Shown here one piece after another: positions 18,096-19,021 of a DNA stretch of 19,021 nt. How positions within the stretch are numbered: position 1 is the stretch's first letter; every line of letters begins with the position of its first letter. Below the pieces are notes generated by a model. It was not told where the DNA came from. It saw nothing but the letters and a program-made list of their open reading frames with translations, and did no database searches. The DNA comes from Gaeumannomyces sp. JS-464 (taxonomy: Eukaryota; Ascomycota; Sordariomycetes; Magnaporthales; Magnaporthaceae), in NCBI GenBank assembly GCA_002197995.1, contig NGZR01000022.1, forward strand, positions 1-19,021, read 5' to 3'. The position numbers and the translations under genes are program-made.

Positions 18096-19021
18096 TCTCG
18101 TACTCTACGACGGTACACACCTGTACTCTGCACCACGTTACTTCCACACTTTCACCTGACGTCACACTCACTACGACGACCACGCTGTTGTACTCGTTAC
18201 CACTCACTTCACTGCACACGACCCGCACTTACACCGGCCACACGGCACTTTCGCTACCCTTACGGACCCTCACCGTTACACGGCCGCCACTTCACTCGGG
18301 GTTTCCTGCACACCACCCACACACCCTTTACACACACTTTACGTTACTCTTCGTACACCCACGCCGACCTCGGGCACGACTTTCACCACCTCACACTACC
18401 TTACGACTTTACTCACTCTTTTGCACACACGTGCTTTGTTTTACACTTACACACACGTCGTACCACCACCTACTTTCACTGCTTCTTCCTTTTTACCTTG
18501 ACTACTACACTCACGACACTACACTGACGCCCTCCTTACTCCCTACACGTTACCGGTACGTTACTTTGCCGACGTTCCTTTACTGACTTGTTACTCTCAC
18601 TTTACCGCCTTCGTACTCCTCTACCTACGCTTACCTTGTTGCACGCTTACTACGGTACCGGTTGACCACCTTACTACTTTTCTTCACTCTTTTTACGTTT
18701 ACTTGGTCCACTACTTTACTGTCTTACTTACACACTACTTTCCTGCACCACCTTTTCACCTTACACACACACTGTGTCTTTTTACACTTTACACGACTTT
18801 CTCACTCACTTTTACACCTTCACGGTTACACACACACACTTACGACGGCCGTTACCTTTACCTTACGCCACTACACGCTTACACGGCGACGACGTACTAC
18901 ACACCTCTTTTACGTTACCTCACTGTCACCACTTACTCACCTTGACGTTACTACTTACTACACTTTTCTTACACACACACTACACGACACACACACTCTC
19001 ACTACTACACACCCACACCGA
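18096..19021 (-). rRNA. rnl: Mitochondrial large rRNA, upstream exon, 5' end outside the window
   Basis: Collapsed - strand signatures: GGCAAAATAACTACCGTAAC, GTACGACTTTTAATTAAAAC, GTGTGAAATCTGCCCGAG, AACCCCGATGAATGGCGGCC, GGTCCTAAGGTAGCGAAATG, CCGTTAATGCGGTCTTGCAT, ACTCAGTGAAATTGG and GTGCAGATACAG, ending ATACGAGA at the group II intron. These belong to domains III-V of LSU rRNA. The exon continues beyond the right edge; the far right is AT-rich and less sure. Confidence 0.88.

Larger units (their letters stand above)
1..19021. other. Systematic A-to-AC expansion of the whole text
   Basis: Seen directly: A is followed by C everywhere by eye except at 4908 (A then A) and 16857 (A then T). G, C and T are followed by all bases. 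Removing one C after each A gives a sequence with tRNA cloverleaves, large rRNA, nad2 and rps3, none of which can be read without the removal. True AC dinucleotides survive as ACC, so the collapse is unambiguous. The expanded text cannot contain TAA or TAG on +, which explains the long Thr/His/Tyr/Leu-rich open frames there; T is almost always preceded by G on -, where stops stay frequent. The cause (text substitution, base-calling fault, deliberate encoding) cannot be told from the sequence. Confidence 0.97.

Noticed and set aside
174..19000. Dozens of long + strand open frames with Thr/His/Tyr/Leu-rich proteins
   Set aside because: They exist only because TAA and TAG are impossible when A is always followed by C. 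They vanish on collapse and overlap tRNA, rRNA and genes on the opposite strand.
1..19021. Pyrimidine-rich or (AC)n microsatellite DNA, or bisulfite-converted sequence
   Set aside because: Bisulfite would remove C's, not add them. The AC runs collapse to ordinary A runs inside coherent genes.
1..19021. Artificial message or DNA data storage
   Set aside because: The collapsed content is a normal fungal mitochondrial genome with rRNA and tRNA structure. Deliberate encoding of a natural sequence cannot be excluded, but no separate message is seen.

Overview
READ THIS FIRST. The window is not readable as ordinary DNA. By eye, essentially every A on the + strand is followed by C; I found two internal exceptions, the A at 4908 and the A at 16857. 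AA, AG and AT are therefore almost absent. Deleting the single C after each A turns the text into a normal AT-rich sequence of roughly 14 kb with folding tRNAs, rRNA and protein genes. All gene calls below were made by hand on this collapsed text. Coordinates are given in the window as supplied, with an error of a few bases. Nearly all long + strand open frames of the uncollapsed text are artefacts, because TAA and TAG cannot occur when A is always followed by C.

Organism: the collapsed sequence is a fungal mitochondrial genome, most probably a filamentous ascomycete (Pezizomycotina). The reasons are nad2 read with TGA as Trp, LAGLIDADG homing endonucleases in introns, rps3 inside the intron at the omega site of the large rRNA, and a tRNA cluster between rnl and nad2 in a near-standard order. 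I cannot name a species.

Layout: (1) 1 to about 4325, + strand: trnL(UAG, cut by the edge), repeats, trnH, trnR, trnM, nad2 exon 1, a group I intron with a LAGLIDADG gene, nad2 exon 2, and the start of a second group I intron. (2) About 4313-4341: turning point. (3) About 4325 to 8600, - strand: the same 4.3 kb read back as its reverse complement. (4) 8600 to 11230, - strand: further tRNAs (trnF, trnA, trnL(UAA), trnM, trnfM, trnE, one unsettled) among dense repeats built on TACGAAG / CTTCGTA. (5) About 11230 to 19021, - strand: rnl in three exons, split by an omega-site group I intron carrying rps3 and by a group II intron carrying a LAGLIDADG gene. The 5' end of rnl lies beyond the right edge.

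On the true gene strand the order is rnl - tRNA cluster - nad2, all one way, so they are probably transcribed together. The window reads this region once in full on the - strand, after a first partial pass on the + strand. The two passes differ by small indels and a few other differences, some of which break conserved frames in one pass only. This is what an uncorrected single-molecule fold-back read looks like. The extra C's follow the written strand in both passes, so they were added when the strand was read or processed and are not part of the DNA duplex.
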